In this document: piece after piece, positions 1-6,857 of the stretch
How the letters are laid out: each line of letters starts with the position of its first letter
How positions within the stretch are numbered: the stretch's first letter is position 1
NCBI RefSeq assembly: GCF_029030725.1
Contig: NZ_CP113162.1
Coordinates: 2,168,501 to 2,232,500 of the forward strand
DNA length: 64,000 nt
Direction: 5' to 3'
Source of the DNA: [Pseudomonas] carboxydohydrogena
Lineage (GTDB): Bacteria > Pseudomonadota > Alphaproteobacteria > Rhizobiales > Xanthobacteraceae
The notes under the pieces: generated by a model
What the model saw: the letters and a program-made list of their open reading frames with translations, nothing else
Database searches by the model: none
What the model was told of the DNA's origin: nothing
Made by a program: the position numbers and the translations under genes

Positions 1-654
1 CTGGAAGTACGCACCGGCGCGGGCGATCTGGTCTGGCGCTACGACCGCGACGGGCCGCAGCCGCGCCAGATCATTCCGCCGTCCGTCGCCTCCGACATGG
101 CGATGATGATGAGTCACGTCGTTTCGGAAGGCACCGCGCGGCGCGCGCAGCTCGACGGCATTCCGGCCGCCGGCAAGACCGGCACCACCAATGCCTATCG
201 CGACGCATGGTTCGTCGGCTACACCGGCAACTTCGTCGGCGGCGTCTGGTACGGCAACGACGATTATTCCTCGACCAACCGCATGACGGGCGGCTCGCTG
301 CCCGCCAAGACCTGGCACGACATCATGGAAGCCGCGCATCAGGGCATCGAGATCAAGGAACTGACGGGCGTCGGTGCGGGTCAGAAACTGCCGAAAGGCA
401 GCATCGCCGCAACCAATGCCCCGCCGAAGATTCTCGATGTCGCAGCAGGACCGCCGCCGACGCTGACGCGGCGCGGCGTGAACACCCTTGTCCGCATCGA
501 GAAGGAGATGGACGAGGCCGCCAAGACCGTGCCGGTGGGCAAGACCTCGGTGAACGATGGCGCGCCGCCTGCGCCGCACGCCGCGCTGCCGTTCCCGGAC
601 AGTTTTGCCTCCGCGAACGACGCGACGGCATCCATGCCGCCAAAGAAGAAATGA
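1..654 (+). CDS. Penicillin-binding protein 1A-type transpeptidase, C-terminal part (5' end outside window)
   Basis: The reading frame is open from base 1 and stops at 652-654. The visible ~217 residues hold the end of a class A PBP transpeptidase domain, with the KTGTT box in the context AAGKTGTTN followed by DAWFVGYT and GGVWYGND, the standard C-terminal signature of these enzymes. They cross-link peptidoglycan in the periplasm. After the domain comes a Pro/Ala-rich, probably disordered tail of about 90 residues ending in PPKKK. The catalytic SxxK serine and the glycosyltransferase domain would lie upstream and cannot be checked, so mrcA/pbpC-type naming is left open. Confidence 0.93.
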   Translation: MEVRTGAGDLVWRYDRDGPQPRQIIPPSVASDMAMMMSHVVSEGTARRAQLDGIPAAGKTGTTNAYRDAWFVGYTGNFVGGVWYGNDDYSSTNRMTGGSLPAKTWHDIMEAAHQGIEIKELTGVGAGQKLPKGSIAATNAPPKILDVAAGPPPTLTRRGVNTLVRIEKEMDEAAKTVPVGKTSVNDGAPPAPHAALPFPDSFASANDATASMPPKKK

Positions 655-688
655 CGATGGGCCCGGCAATCATGAAGGCGATGCTGCC

Positions 689-1267
689 GTGCGGCTGATT
701 TTCGTGCTGATCCTCGCGATGGCGATCGCCACCGTCGTCGGCCTCGGGCTGACATGGAACACGGCCACGCGCGGCGTCGAGATCGGCACGCTGACCATCG
801 GCCCATGGACGGCGCGTCCGCGCATCGGCACCAGCGACATCGATCCCTATGCGCGCGCCACGGTCGCCCGCAGCGGCGAGCTGCCGATCGGCGCGGGCGA
901 CGGCATCACCTTCCGCGCCACCGCCGACAATGCGGGCAAGAAACTGGACGGGCGCTGCGATGTGGTCGTGTCCGGCGTGACGCCCCCTGCCCGGTTCTGG
1001 ACGCTGACGATCTACGACACCAAGGGCAAGCTCGTCGCCAACGCGCTGCAACGCTACGGCTTCACCAGTCAGGAAGTGGTGCGCGCCTCGGACGGCTCGT
1101 TCATCGTGCGGATCGCGCCGCGCGCGCGGTCAGGCAACTGGCTGCCGACCGGCGGCGTCAGCCGCTATCAGATCCTGTTGCGGCTCTACGATACGCCCGT
1201 CGGCGTCGCGACGCGCTCGCAGAAGGACGCGCCGCTGCCCTCCATCACCATGGCGGGGTGCTCATGA
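689..1267 (+). CDS. DUF1214 domain protein, membrane-anchored
   Basis: A 192-residue protein. GTG at 689 is chosen because it is preceded by AAGGCG at a suitable distance and opens directly into a hydrophobic segment (RLIFVLILAMAIATVV), giving one N-terminal membrane anchor. The rest, with FWTLTIYD and RYQILLRLYD stretches, matches the DUF1214 family, a beta-rich domain that is normally the C-terminal half of DUF1254-DUF1214 proteins. The stop overlaps the start of the following DUF1254 gene by 4 bp (ATGA), so the two are translationally coupled. The biochemical role is unknown. The start is 34 bp after the PBP stop, so readthrough from that gene is likely. Confidence 0.8.
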   Translation: MRLIFVLILAMAIATVVGLGLTWNTATRGVEIGTLTIGPWTARPRIGTSDIDPYARATVARSGELPIGAGDGITFRATADNAGKKLDGRCDVVVSGVTPPARFWTLTIYDTKGKLVANALQRYGFTSQEVVRASDGSFIVRIAPRARSGNWLPTGGVSRYQILLRLYDTPVGVATRSQKDAPLPSITMAGCS

Positions 1268-1833
1268 TCCGTTGGCTGTTCGCAATTCTGGGTGGCATCC
1301 TGCTCGGCGGCGTCGTGCATCTGGTGAGCGTGCTGGCGCTGCCCCGCATCGCATCGCAGGACGCTTACGCGCGGCTTGCCCCGACGCTGAAAGTGAACGC
1401 CGTCACGGCGCTGCCGGACGCCACGCCCGACACCGCGCCGATGCCGCTGATGGACCCCGCCTTCGCTTCCGCCGCCTGCAAGTACGACCTCTCAACCGGT
1501 TCGATCAAGCTGAAGGTGCCGGTCAGTCAGGCTTACACATCGGTGTCGTTCTACACCAACGAGGACATCGCCTATTACGCCATCAACGACCGCTCGGCGG
1601 GCCGCAAGGTGATCGAACTCGACCTGATGACGCCGCAGCAGAAGGCGGCGCTGCCGGAGGATGAGGACATCACCGCGGCCGACCGGCTCATCATCGAATC
1701 GCCGACGCCGACCGGGCTGATCGTGATGCGCGCGCTCGCCGCCGAGCCGGGACTGATGGCACAGGCCAAGGCCTCGCTCGCCGCCGCAAGCTGCAAGGTG
1801 CAGGCGGAAGTCTCGCAGCCGGGACGGCGGTAA
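1264..1833 (+). CDS. DUF1254 domain protein, membrane-anchored
   Basis: A 189-residue protein starting at the ATG that overlaps the stop of the DUF1214 gene. The first ~25 residues form a membrane segment (WLFAILGGILLGGVVHLVSV). The soluble part contains PLMDPAF, TSVSFYTN and YYAINDRS, typical of short DUF1254-type proteins of Bradyrhizobiaceae. In many bacteria DUF1254 and DUF1214 are fused in one exported protein; here they are two coupled genes, which suggests the two halves act together at the membrane. No catalytic residues are recognised and no function is assigned. Confidence 0.78.
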   Translation: MIRWLFAILGGILLGGVVHLVSVLALPRIASQDAYARLAPTLKVNAVTALPDATPDTAPMPLMDPAFASAACKYDLSTGSIKLKVPVSQAYTSVSFYTNEDIAYYAINDRSAGRKVIELDLMTPQQKAALPEDEDITAADRLIIESPTPTGLIVMRALAAEPGLMAQAKASLAAASCKVQAEVSQPGRR

Positions 1834-1838
1834 CTTCG

Positions 1839-2072
1839 TCAGCCCTGAACCTGGACAACGGCCTCGCTGGATGCGGAAAGCATTGCGGGGCGGGCTTTCT
1901 CACGCGGCCGCAACAGCCGCTTCACATCGAGCCGGAACGAGAAAACGCATTCGTGGCAACGCAGGCCCTTGCCGCCCTTGACGAGCCCGAGGTCGCGAAT
2001 AACCGACCAGCGACCATCGCTCATTCGCACCAGACGCAAATCCGGATAACGCCGTTTCAGATACGACAACAT
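1839..2072 (-). CDS. Possible small basic hypothetical protein (77 aa)
   Basis: This 77-residue frame starts with ATG at 2072 and fills an otherwise empty gap. The sequence is Arg/Lys-rich, with a CHEC motif near the middle (LRCHECVFSF) that could be half of a metal site. No good Shine-Dalgarno sequence precedes the start. The composition looks protein-like rather than random, but I do not recognise a family. The remainder of the gap up to 2260 shows no further gene. It may be a real small gene or a chance frame. Confidence 0.33.
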   Translation of the reverse strand: MLSYLKRRYPDLRLVRMSDGRWSVIRDLGLVKGGKGLRCHECVFSFRLDVKRLLRPREKARPAMLSASSEAVVQVQG

Positions 2073-2260
2073 TCAGCACCGCATGATATTGCGGTCCATG
2101 ATGCATCGGGGACTTCAGCCGTCAATTCTTGACGCTGCGCCCATAACGCCACAAGAACGAATCATGACACATCACGCGGCTTTGACGCACGCGCCTTGCG
2201 CAGCGCGTCTGGCGCAAGCGCGATCCGGTCTTTATGGTGACTCCAGCGATGGAGTTTCCG

Positions 2261-2554
2261 ATGCGAATCTTGACAGCAACCTTTTTGACGGCAGCCGCAC
2301 TCGGCGCGGTGCTGACGGCGACGCCCGCCGAAGCCTACGACCGGCGGATCTGCCTGATCGGCGGCGGCTATCCCTACCCCGGCGACTGCGCCTACGATAC
2401 TTACGCGCAATGCCGGGCAAGCGCCTCCGGCCAGCAAGCCTATTGCGGCGTCAATCCGGAATTCGCCTTTGCCGAGGCGGAAGGCCGCCGCTACCGTCCG
2501 CGCGACGGTCTCGATCTCAGCCCGCTCGTCTTCGGCCACGGCTACCGGTATTGA
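2261..2554 (+). CDS. DUF3551 family small secreted protein
   Basis: A 97-residue protein starting at ATG 2261, six bases after GGAG; an earlier in-frame ATG lacks a ribosome site and would extend the signal peptide unnaturally. Residues 1-26 form a clear Sec signal peptide (MRILTATFLTAAALGAVL..AEA). The mature part has four cysteines in the pattern CLIGG-GDCAYDT-AQC-YCGVN, typical of the DUF3551 family common in Bradyrhizobium and relatives. It is probably a periplasmic or secreted disulphide-bonded protein of unknown function. It stands alone, convergent with the gene at 2642. Confidence 0.8.
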   Translation: MRILTATFLTAAALGAVLTATPAEAYDRRICLIGGGYPYPGDCAYDTYAQCRASASGQQAYCGVNPEFAFAEAEGRRYRPRDGLDLSPLVFGHGYRY

Positions 2555-2641
2555 CGCAAGGCAGCGATAAAACAAAGAGAGCTACTCCCGCCTGAGCGGG
2601 AATAGCGTCTCGTTCTTCAATGGCCCGATGAAGCGCGCGCA

Positions 2642-2926
2642 CTACCAGCGGCGATAATAATAGTGCCGGCGGTAATATCGCGGTCCCGGATAGTAGGCAT
2701 AAGGTCCCCCGTAATACCCCGGCCCGTATCCATAATAAGCCGGGCCATATCCGTATCCGTAAGGCCCATAGGCTCCGGCCGCCAGGGCGCCGGCGGCCAG
2801 ACCAAACCCGATGCCCGGTCCCCAGCCATAGCCTCCATGATGCCAGCCACGCGCTTCCGCCGGGCTCATCATCGCCACCGTCCCGATTGATGCGACCGCA
2901 ACGGCCATCAGTGCTGCTTTTCTCAT
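2642..2926 (-). CDS. Gly/Tyr-rich secreted protein
   Basis: A 94-residue protein starting at ATG 2926 behind AAAGGACG. A signal peptide (MRKAALMAVAVAS..AEA) is followed by a Gly-rich hydrophobic stretch around residues 35-55 (GIGFGLAAGALAAGAY), which resembles a glycine-zipper segment, and then by tandem Tyr-Gly-Pro runs and an Arg/Tyr-rich end (RYYRRHYYYRRW). Such proteins are frequent in Bradyrhizobiaceae and are probably cell-envelope components. Function is unknown. The low-complexity tail is encoded by imperfect tandem repeats. Confidence 0.75.
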   Translation of the reverse strand: MRKAALMAVAVASIGTVAMMSPAEARGWHHGGYGWGPGIGFGLAAGALAAGAYGPYGYGYGPAYYGYGPGYYGGPYAYYPGPRYYRRHYYYRRW

Positions 2927-3051
2927 GACACGTCCTTTCACAGGGCATTCCAAACCGACGCTTATCAAACCGGCGTTGCGTTGTTTGGTTTCCCCGGTGA
3001 AAGAGATGTGATTGGGGCGGAACCCCCACGGTTCCGCCCCGCAAGCCCGCC

Positions 3052-3693
3052 TTACGACAGGATGGCGCTGCCGATCCATGACGACACCTGCGGATACACT
3101 TCCAGAATGCCGCGATAGATCATGTCGCCCGCGACATAGAGGATCACCGCAAGGCCGACATAGGCGATCCAACGGTGCTTCTGCAAAAGTTTGGCGATGA
3201 AGGAAGCCGCCGCGCCCATCATCGCGATCGACAGCAGGAGGCCGAACACCAGCACCCACGGATGCTCGCGCGCCGCCCCCGCGACCGCGAGCACGTTGTC
3301 GAGCGACATCGACACGTCGGCGATGATGATCTGCCATGTCGCCTGCGCCAGTGTCTTGCGCGGCGCGCCATCTGTCAGCGCCTCGATATCCTCCATTGCG
3401 TGATGCGGAGCGCGCAGTTCGCGCCACATCTTCCAGCACACCCAGAGCAGAAGGATGCCGCCCGCGAGCAAGAGGCCCACGATCTGCAAGAGCTGCGTGG
3501 TCAGGCCTGCGAACACCATGCGCAATAGCGTGGCCGCGCCGATGCCGATCAGGATCGCCTTGGCGCGCTGCTCTTTTGGCAGGCCGGCGGCGGCAAGGCC
3601 GATGACGATGGCATTGTCGCCGGCTAGCACGAGGTCGATCAGGATGACCTGAAAAAGAGCGGTGAGAACGTCGGGAGTAATGAAGTCGAACAT
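3052..3693 (-). CDS. TerC-family integral membrane protein (YjbE-like, putative metal exporter)
   Basis: A 213-residue polytopic protein. ATG at 3693 is chosen because AAGGAG lies 8 bases upstream and the conserved family start (MFDFITPDVL) begins there; the frame continues 38 codons further upstream without a ribosome site. The two TerC signatures with membrane-embedded Asp residues are present: DLVLAGDNAIVIG near residue 20 and ADVSMSLDNVLAV near 125. About seven membrane segments are visible. TerC/Alx/YjbE proteins are linked to manganese export or metallation of secreted proteins. A structured element in the leader (3859-3953) may control expression. Confidence 0.88.
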   Translation of the reverse strand: MFDFITPDVLTALFQVILIDLVLAGDNAIVIGLAAAGLPKEQRAKAILIGIGAATLLRMVFAGLTTQLLQIVGLLLAGGILLLWVCWKMWRELRAPHHAMEDIEALTDGAPRKTLAQATWQIIIADVSMSLDNVLAVAGAAREHPWVLVFGLLLSIAMMGAAASFIAKLLQKHRWIAYVGLAVILYVAGDMIYRGILEVYPQVSSWIGSAILS

Positions 3694-3858
3694 GAGCCGG
3701 GCTCCTTGGCTTTTGCGAAGGAGCGGCGCCATTGCACATCCATCGCCCGCACGCGGCCGAATAACCGCGGATGCGAGGATCGACAGAGTCTCGATCATCA
3801 AACACAAATCATGACCGCCTGAGGACGATCACGGATCACGCATCTGAAATGATCAGGA

Positions 3859-3953
3859 CAGAGACAGGGCCACTCCCACTATGTCCAGTCCGACATCGCA
3901 GCCTATGGCTGCCAGAGGGGCCCGGTCTGGTCTCTGAAAACTAGTCTGTCTCT
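3859..3953 (-). promoter_or_regulatory. Structured cloverleaf-like element, candidate cis-regulatory RNA upstream of terC
   Basis: A closing stem pairs AGAGACAG (3860-3867) with CTGTCTCT (3946-3953). Inside are three hairpins: ATGTC/GACAT (3881-3885 with 3892-3896), GCAGCC/GGCTGC (3898-3903 with 3907-3912) and CCAGA/TCTGG (3912-3916 with 3926-3930). An alternative helix, CAGAGAC (3859-3865) with GTCTCTG (3930-3936), excludes the closing stem, as in a switch. It begins just after the stop of the upstream minus-strand gene and 165 nt before terC. The strand is inferred. It does not read as a tRNA, and I could not match it to the yybP-ykoY manganese riboswitch often found before TerC genes. Confidence 0.45.
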
Positions 3954-3957
3954 CCTC

Positions 3958-4317
3958 CTAATGCAACCCGAAACGGCCGCCGAACAGATGTTCGAACAGT
4001 TCCACGGCGTGTTCGGGATCGGCCAGCACCGACGCCGAGATGCCGATGATGGCGAACGCTCCGGCCACATCCCACAGCGACAGGTTGCGCGAATTGTGCC
4101 TGCTTCTTGCGAACCAGGCGATGGTCGCCACCAGCATGGCGCTGACGAAGAACATCAGGCTCAGCGCCATCATCGTCAGTTCCGAACCGATCATGCGTAC
4201 GATCAGCAGGGCCAGAACGGTCAATGCGACAGCGAGTGTCGTCAGGGTCGCGACGGGTCGCCTCAGTTCGGCAAGCCTGCGTTTCCACTCGTCACGGCGT
4301 TCGATGGACGCAATCAT
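3958..4317 (-). CDS. Small two-TM hypothetical membrane protein
   Basis: A 119-residue protein starting at ATG 4317 behind a GAGGA ribosome site. An Arg/Glu-rich amphipathic N-terminus (IASIERRDEWKRRLAELRR) precedes two or three hydrophobic segments at about residues 25-45, 52-70 and 82-100. It ends in a short His/Phe-rich tail. I do not recognise a named domain. It lies upstream of terC on the same strand, separated by the structured element, so it may share a transcript. No function is assigned. The 232 bases upstream, to 4549, hold no gene I can support. Confidence 0.68.
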   Translation of the reverse strand: MIASIERRDEWKRRLAELRRPVATLTTLAVALTVLALLIVRMIGSELTMMALSLMFFVSAMLVATIAWFARSRHNSRNLSLWDVAGAFAIIGISASVLADPEHAVELFEHLFGGRFGLH

Positions 4318-4549
4318 ATCGTCCTCTTTTCTTTCGGGCTGCGCGATGCCGCGTCCCGCCCGACAAGAGAAGCAGGACGCCTCCCGAACAGGGATCACAC
4401 CGATCCCGATACGCCATCCAATAATATATCGTATGGCTGCACAACGCGGTCATCCGCCGCGTGTCATCCGGACGCGGCTCGTCTCACGCGCGCGTGATGA
4501 ATGGTTTCGTGTGAATGCAGCGAAGTGTCGCTGGAACCTGACATGAAAA

Positions 4550-5278
4550 TCAGCCGCCGACGCGCAGCACCTGCCCGACGACAGGCGTCGCGGTGGTCCA
4601 TGCCGATGCCGCGCGGCGCGCAAGCTCGGTAATCAGCGCATCGGCCTGCGCCGCCATCCGGTCCGGCGCCATGATGACGAGCCGTTCCAGCGCCCAGCGA
4701 TAGGAGGAGACGCGCTGCTCGACGCATTGCTGCGCCCACTGCACCACCAGCACGTTCTCGCGCATCCGCGCCTGCGCGTCGGCGCGCTCGCGCGGCGACA
4801 GGTCGCCGATGTAGCCGAGGGCCTTGTTGCGCTTGATGTCGAGATCGTTGAGCTTCACCGCGAGCGGAATGAACTGGTCGAGCATGGTGAGGTCGTTACG
4901 CACGTCCTCCATCAATCCCTGATAGGAGGAGGCCTGCGAGCGGTGCGGTTCGTCGATCATCTTGCGGCCGTAAGAGGTGCGGTCGAACACCACCTTCTTG
5001 TGCCAGGGCGCGGGAATGCCTTCGTAGTCGCCGAACACGCCTTTCCATGCCGGGCGCGAATGCGGCGGCTCGATGAAGTAATAGGCCATGTCGCGCAGCG
5101 CGCGCTCGTCGTCGGTCAGGAGAAATGCGGATGCGCGGCCGCCGAGCGCTTCGGTCGCTTCCGCGCCGACCCATTGGTGCATGTCCTGATGGTAGAACAT
5201 CTGGCGGGTGCGGCCGAAATCATCGCCGACACAGCCGATCCCGAACACCAGCGGCAAGACAAAGATAGGATTGCACAT
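4550..5278 (-). CDS. Hypothetical exported protein
   Basis: A 242-residue protein with ATG at 5278. The first 16 residues are hydrophobic and end in GIGC, an imperfect lipobox, so it may be a lipoprotein or a signal-peptide protein. The mature part is mostly alpha-helical, with no obvious repeats, and contains two further cysteine/aromatic clusters (WAQQCVEQRVSSYRWALERL around residue 190). I do not recognise the family. It is followed by no same-strand gene at close distance. Codon use resembles its neighbours. The ribosome site is weak, so the start is uncertain. Confidence 0.65.
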   Translation of the reverse strand: MCNPIFVLPLVFGIGCVGDDFGRTRQMFYHQDMHQWVGAEATEALGGRASAFLLTDDERALRDMAYYFIEPPHSRPAWKGVFGDYEGIPAPWHKKVVFDRTSYGRKMIDEPHRSQASSYQGLMEDVRNDLTMLDQFIPLAVKLNDLDIKRNKALGYIGDLSPRERADAQARMRENVLVVQWAQQCVEQRVSSYRWALERLVIMAPDRMAAQADALITELARRAASAWTTATPVVGQVLRVGG

Positions 5279-5332
5279 CCGAACGGCCGCTCAGGTTGCA
5301 GACAAGCGCCGGAATATCCGGCGCAAACAAAA

Positions 5333-5539
5333 TCAGGACCGTGCCCGCCGGCGGCGGCGGCGGCCCGGCGCCGTCCCCTCTTCCGGTCCACGGTCGCCGC
5401 TGGTTTCTTCAACGTGCCGCTCGATCCGGACGACGGGAAGGATCAGCACGGTCGCTGTCGCCTCACGCGGGGCCGATCCCATGATTGTCTCCGTGCGCCG
5501 CGAAGCCGCATCCGCCGGAAATTCAAGAATGGTGCCCAT
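5333..5539 (-). CDS. Small conserved-looking protein (68 aa)
   Basis: This frame starts at ATG 5539, nine bases after AGGAG, a strong ribosome site that is the main support for the gene. The N-terminus MGTILEFPADAASRR is of a type I associate with short Bradyrhizobiaceae proteins, and the C-terminus is very basic (RRRRRRARS). No signal peptide or membrane segment is visible. It is transcribed away from the CtrA-box region at 5603-5709 and could be controlled by it. It precedes the exported protein at 5278 on the same strand, 54 bases away. Function is unknown. Confidence 0.55.
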   Translation of the reverse strand: MGTILEFPADAASRRTETIMGSAPREATATVLILPVVRIERHVEETSGDRGPEEGTAPGRRRRRRARS

Positions 5540-5602
5540 CGATACTTTCTCCTCGTCACGACATCACTGGCTCGTGACAAGGAGCATTAGAATCACGCAT
5601 GG

Positions 5603-5617
5603 TTAATGGTGTCTTAA
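5603..5617. promoter_or_regulatory. Perfect CtrA box (TTAA-N7-TTAA)
   Basis: TTAA at 5603-5606, seven bases, TTAA at 5614-5617. This matches the CtrA cell-cycle regulator consensus TTAA-N7-TTAA of alphaproteobacteria. It lies 64 bases upstream of the minus-strand gene starting at 5539 and 143 bases from the plus-strand gene starting at 5760. Confidence 0.55.
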
Positions 5618-5671
5618 GGCCACGGCCCGGGTGTTTTGGTTTTCATTTTGATTTCTTGGCCGCCAGTGGTT

Positions 5672-5709
5672 GCGCGGTTAACCGTTCAGTAATCTTAACC
5701 GCGCGTTAA
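5672..5709. promoter_or_regulatory. Second CtrA box within an inverted repeat of GGTTAA half-sites
   Basis: GCGCGGTTAA at 5672-5681 is exactly inverted as TTAACCGCGC at 5695-5704, with 13 bases between. The second arm also forms a perfect CtrA box: TTAA 5695-5698, seven bases CCGCGCG, TTAA 5706-5709, including the preferred TTAACC. It sits 51 bases before the ATG at 5760, a normal position for a promoter operator. Confidence 0.6.
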
Positions 5710-5759
5710 AAAAGCCGCTCTAGATTTAACAGATCGCCTTTCAACGCTTGCCGGTTTGC

Positions 5760-6728
5760 ATGAGTACGCCTCCTCTCTTTCAAGGCTTCGATGGCCTGAT
5801 GTCCCTGTCCCAGCGCGAGGGCGTGGACATCCGCCCGACGCTTTTGCGCGTGCTGACCGACCTCTATGTGCAGACGCCCGACCACACGCCCGACGAGGAA
5901 CGCCAGTTCACCGAGCTCACCACGCGCCTGCTCGACGAGGTGGACGATGCCACGCGCGCGGTGGTGCGCGCGAAGCTCGCGATCTATCCGAACACCCCGC
6001 GCGACATCCGCCGCAAGCTGATGATTCCGCCGCCGCCGATTTATCCGCGTCACGCAGCGCCTTCGTTGCAGCCCGCCCAAAGCGAGGTTGAACCGGCCAC
6101 CGTGACCGCGCCGCCGCTTGTCCCGCAGCAGCCGCTGCCGGTGCTGTCGATGAAACCGCAGGACGCCTCTTCCCTCATTGAGATGTTCACCGCCGCGTCC
6201 TCGAAGGAACGCGCGAAGATCCTCGAGAACCTGCTCGACGCGCCGCTGAAGCCCTCCGCCAAGGTCGATCCCAGGCGCGCCGCCCGCGCCCTCGCCACGC
6301 TGGAAGGCGCGGCGATGGTCGCCGACGCGCAGGCGTTCACGGTTGAGCTTGCCGACGCACTGACCCTGCCCGCCTCGGTGACGAAGGAAATCGTCGCCGA
6401 CCCGCTCGGCGAGCCGATCGCCTGCGCGATGAAGGCGCTCGGCATGGATGCGGACGCTTTCCAGCGCGTGCTGTTGTTCCTCAATCCCGCCATCGGCGCG
6501 TCGGTGATCGACGTCTACCGTCTGGCGCGGATGTATGACGTTCTGAGCGAGCGTGTCGCGCTCATCATGCTGGCGGCGTGGCGCGGTTCATCGGTCGTGG
6601 CGGCCCGCGCCAAGTACAAGCCTCAGCTGTATGACGGCGAGCGCCAGCGCGCGCGCACCACGCCGTCCACCTCCACCGTTTCGCCCTTTTCCGAAGAGCA
6701 TCAGCCGCACCGGTTGCCGCTGAAATAA
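5760..6728 (+). CDS. DUF2336-like protein, likely cell-cycle (CtrA) regulated
   Basis: A 322-residue soluble protein starting at ATG 5760; a TTG four codons upstream is less likely. The N-terminal ~90 residues (DIRPTLLRVLTDLYVQ, DEERQFTELTTRLLDEVD, RAKLAIYPNTPRDIRRKL) follow the helical-repeat pattern of DUF2336 proteins, then a Pro-rich linker at residues 90-130 leads to a second helical domain. A longer DUF2336 protein occurs at 31016. The family is poorly characterised and has been linked to polarity or signalling in alphaproteobacteria. Two perfect CtrA boxes lie upstream. No enzyme motif is visible. Confidence 0.72.
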   Translation: MSTPPLFQGFDGLMSLSQREGVDIRPTLLRVLTDLYVQTPDHTPDEERQFTELTTRLLDEVDDATRAVVRAKLAIYPNTPRDIRRKLMIPPPPIYPRHAAPSLQPAQSEVEPATVTAPPLVPQQPLPVLSMKPQDASSLIEMFTAASSKERAKILENLLDAPLKPSAKVDPRRAARALATLEGAAMVADAQAFTVELADALTLPASVTKEIVADPLGEPIACAMKALGMDADAFQRVLLFLNPAIGASVIDVYRLARMYDVLSERVALIMLAAWRGSSVVAARAKYKPQLYDGERQRARTTPSTSTVSPFSEEHQPHRLPLK

Positions 6729-6760
6729 CCTCCCTGCCGGTCTGCCTGAGCACCTTTACA

Positions 6761-6784
6761 GTACTTTAGATTATTCTAAAGTAC
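6761..6784. promoter_or_regulatory. Perfect palindrome resembling an Irr iron-control element
   Basis: GTACTTTAGA (6761-6770), four bases, TCTAAAGTAC (6775-6784): a 10-bp perfect inverted repeat. The core TTTAGA...TCTAAA resembles the rhizobial Irr box (recalled consensus TTTAGAA-N3-TTCTAAA), one base shorter in the centre. It lies 74 bases upstream of the binding-protein gene at 6858. There is no T tract, so it is not a terminator. Confidence 0.5.
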
Positions 6785-6857
6785 TCGAACCGCCATGCCG
6801 TGGCGGCAAGACCAGTAAAAAAGCGGAATCCTTATTTCCGTACCGGGAGATGAAACA

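Noticed and set aside
3859-3953. tRNA gene or yybP-ykoY riboswitch
   Set aside because: The cloverleaf lacks the T-loop GTTCRA, a D-loop GG and a CCA-compatible end, and the conserved yybP-ykoY blocks were not recognised; kept only as an unnamed structured element.
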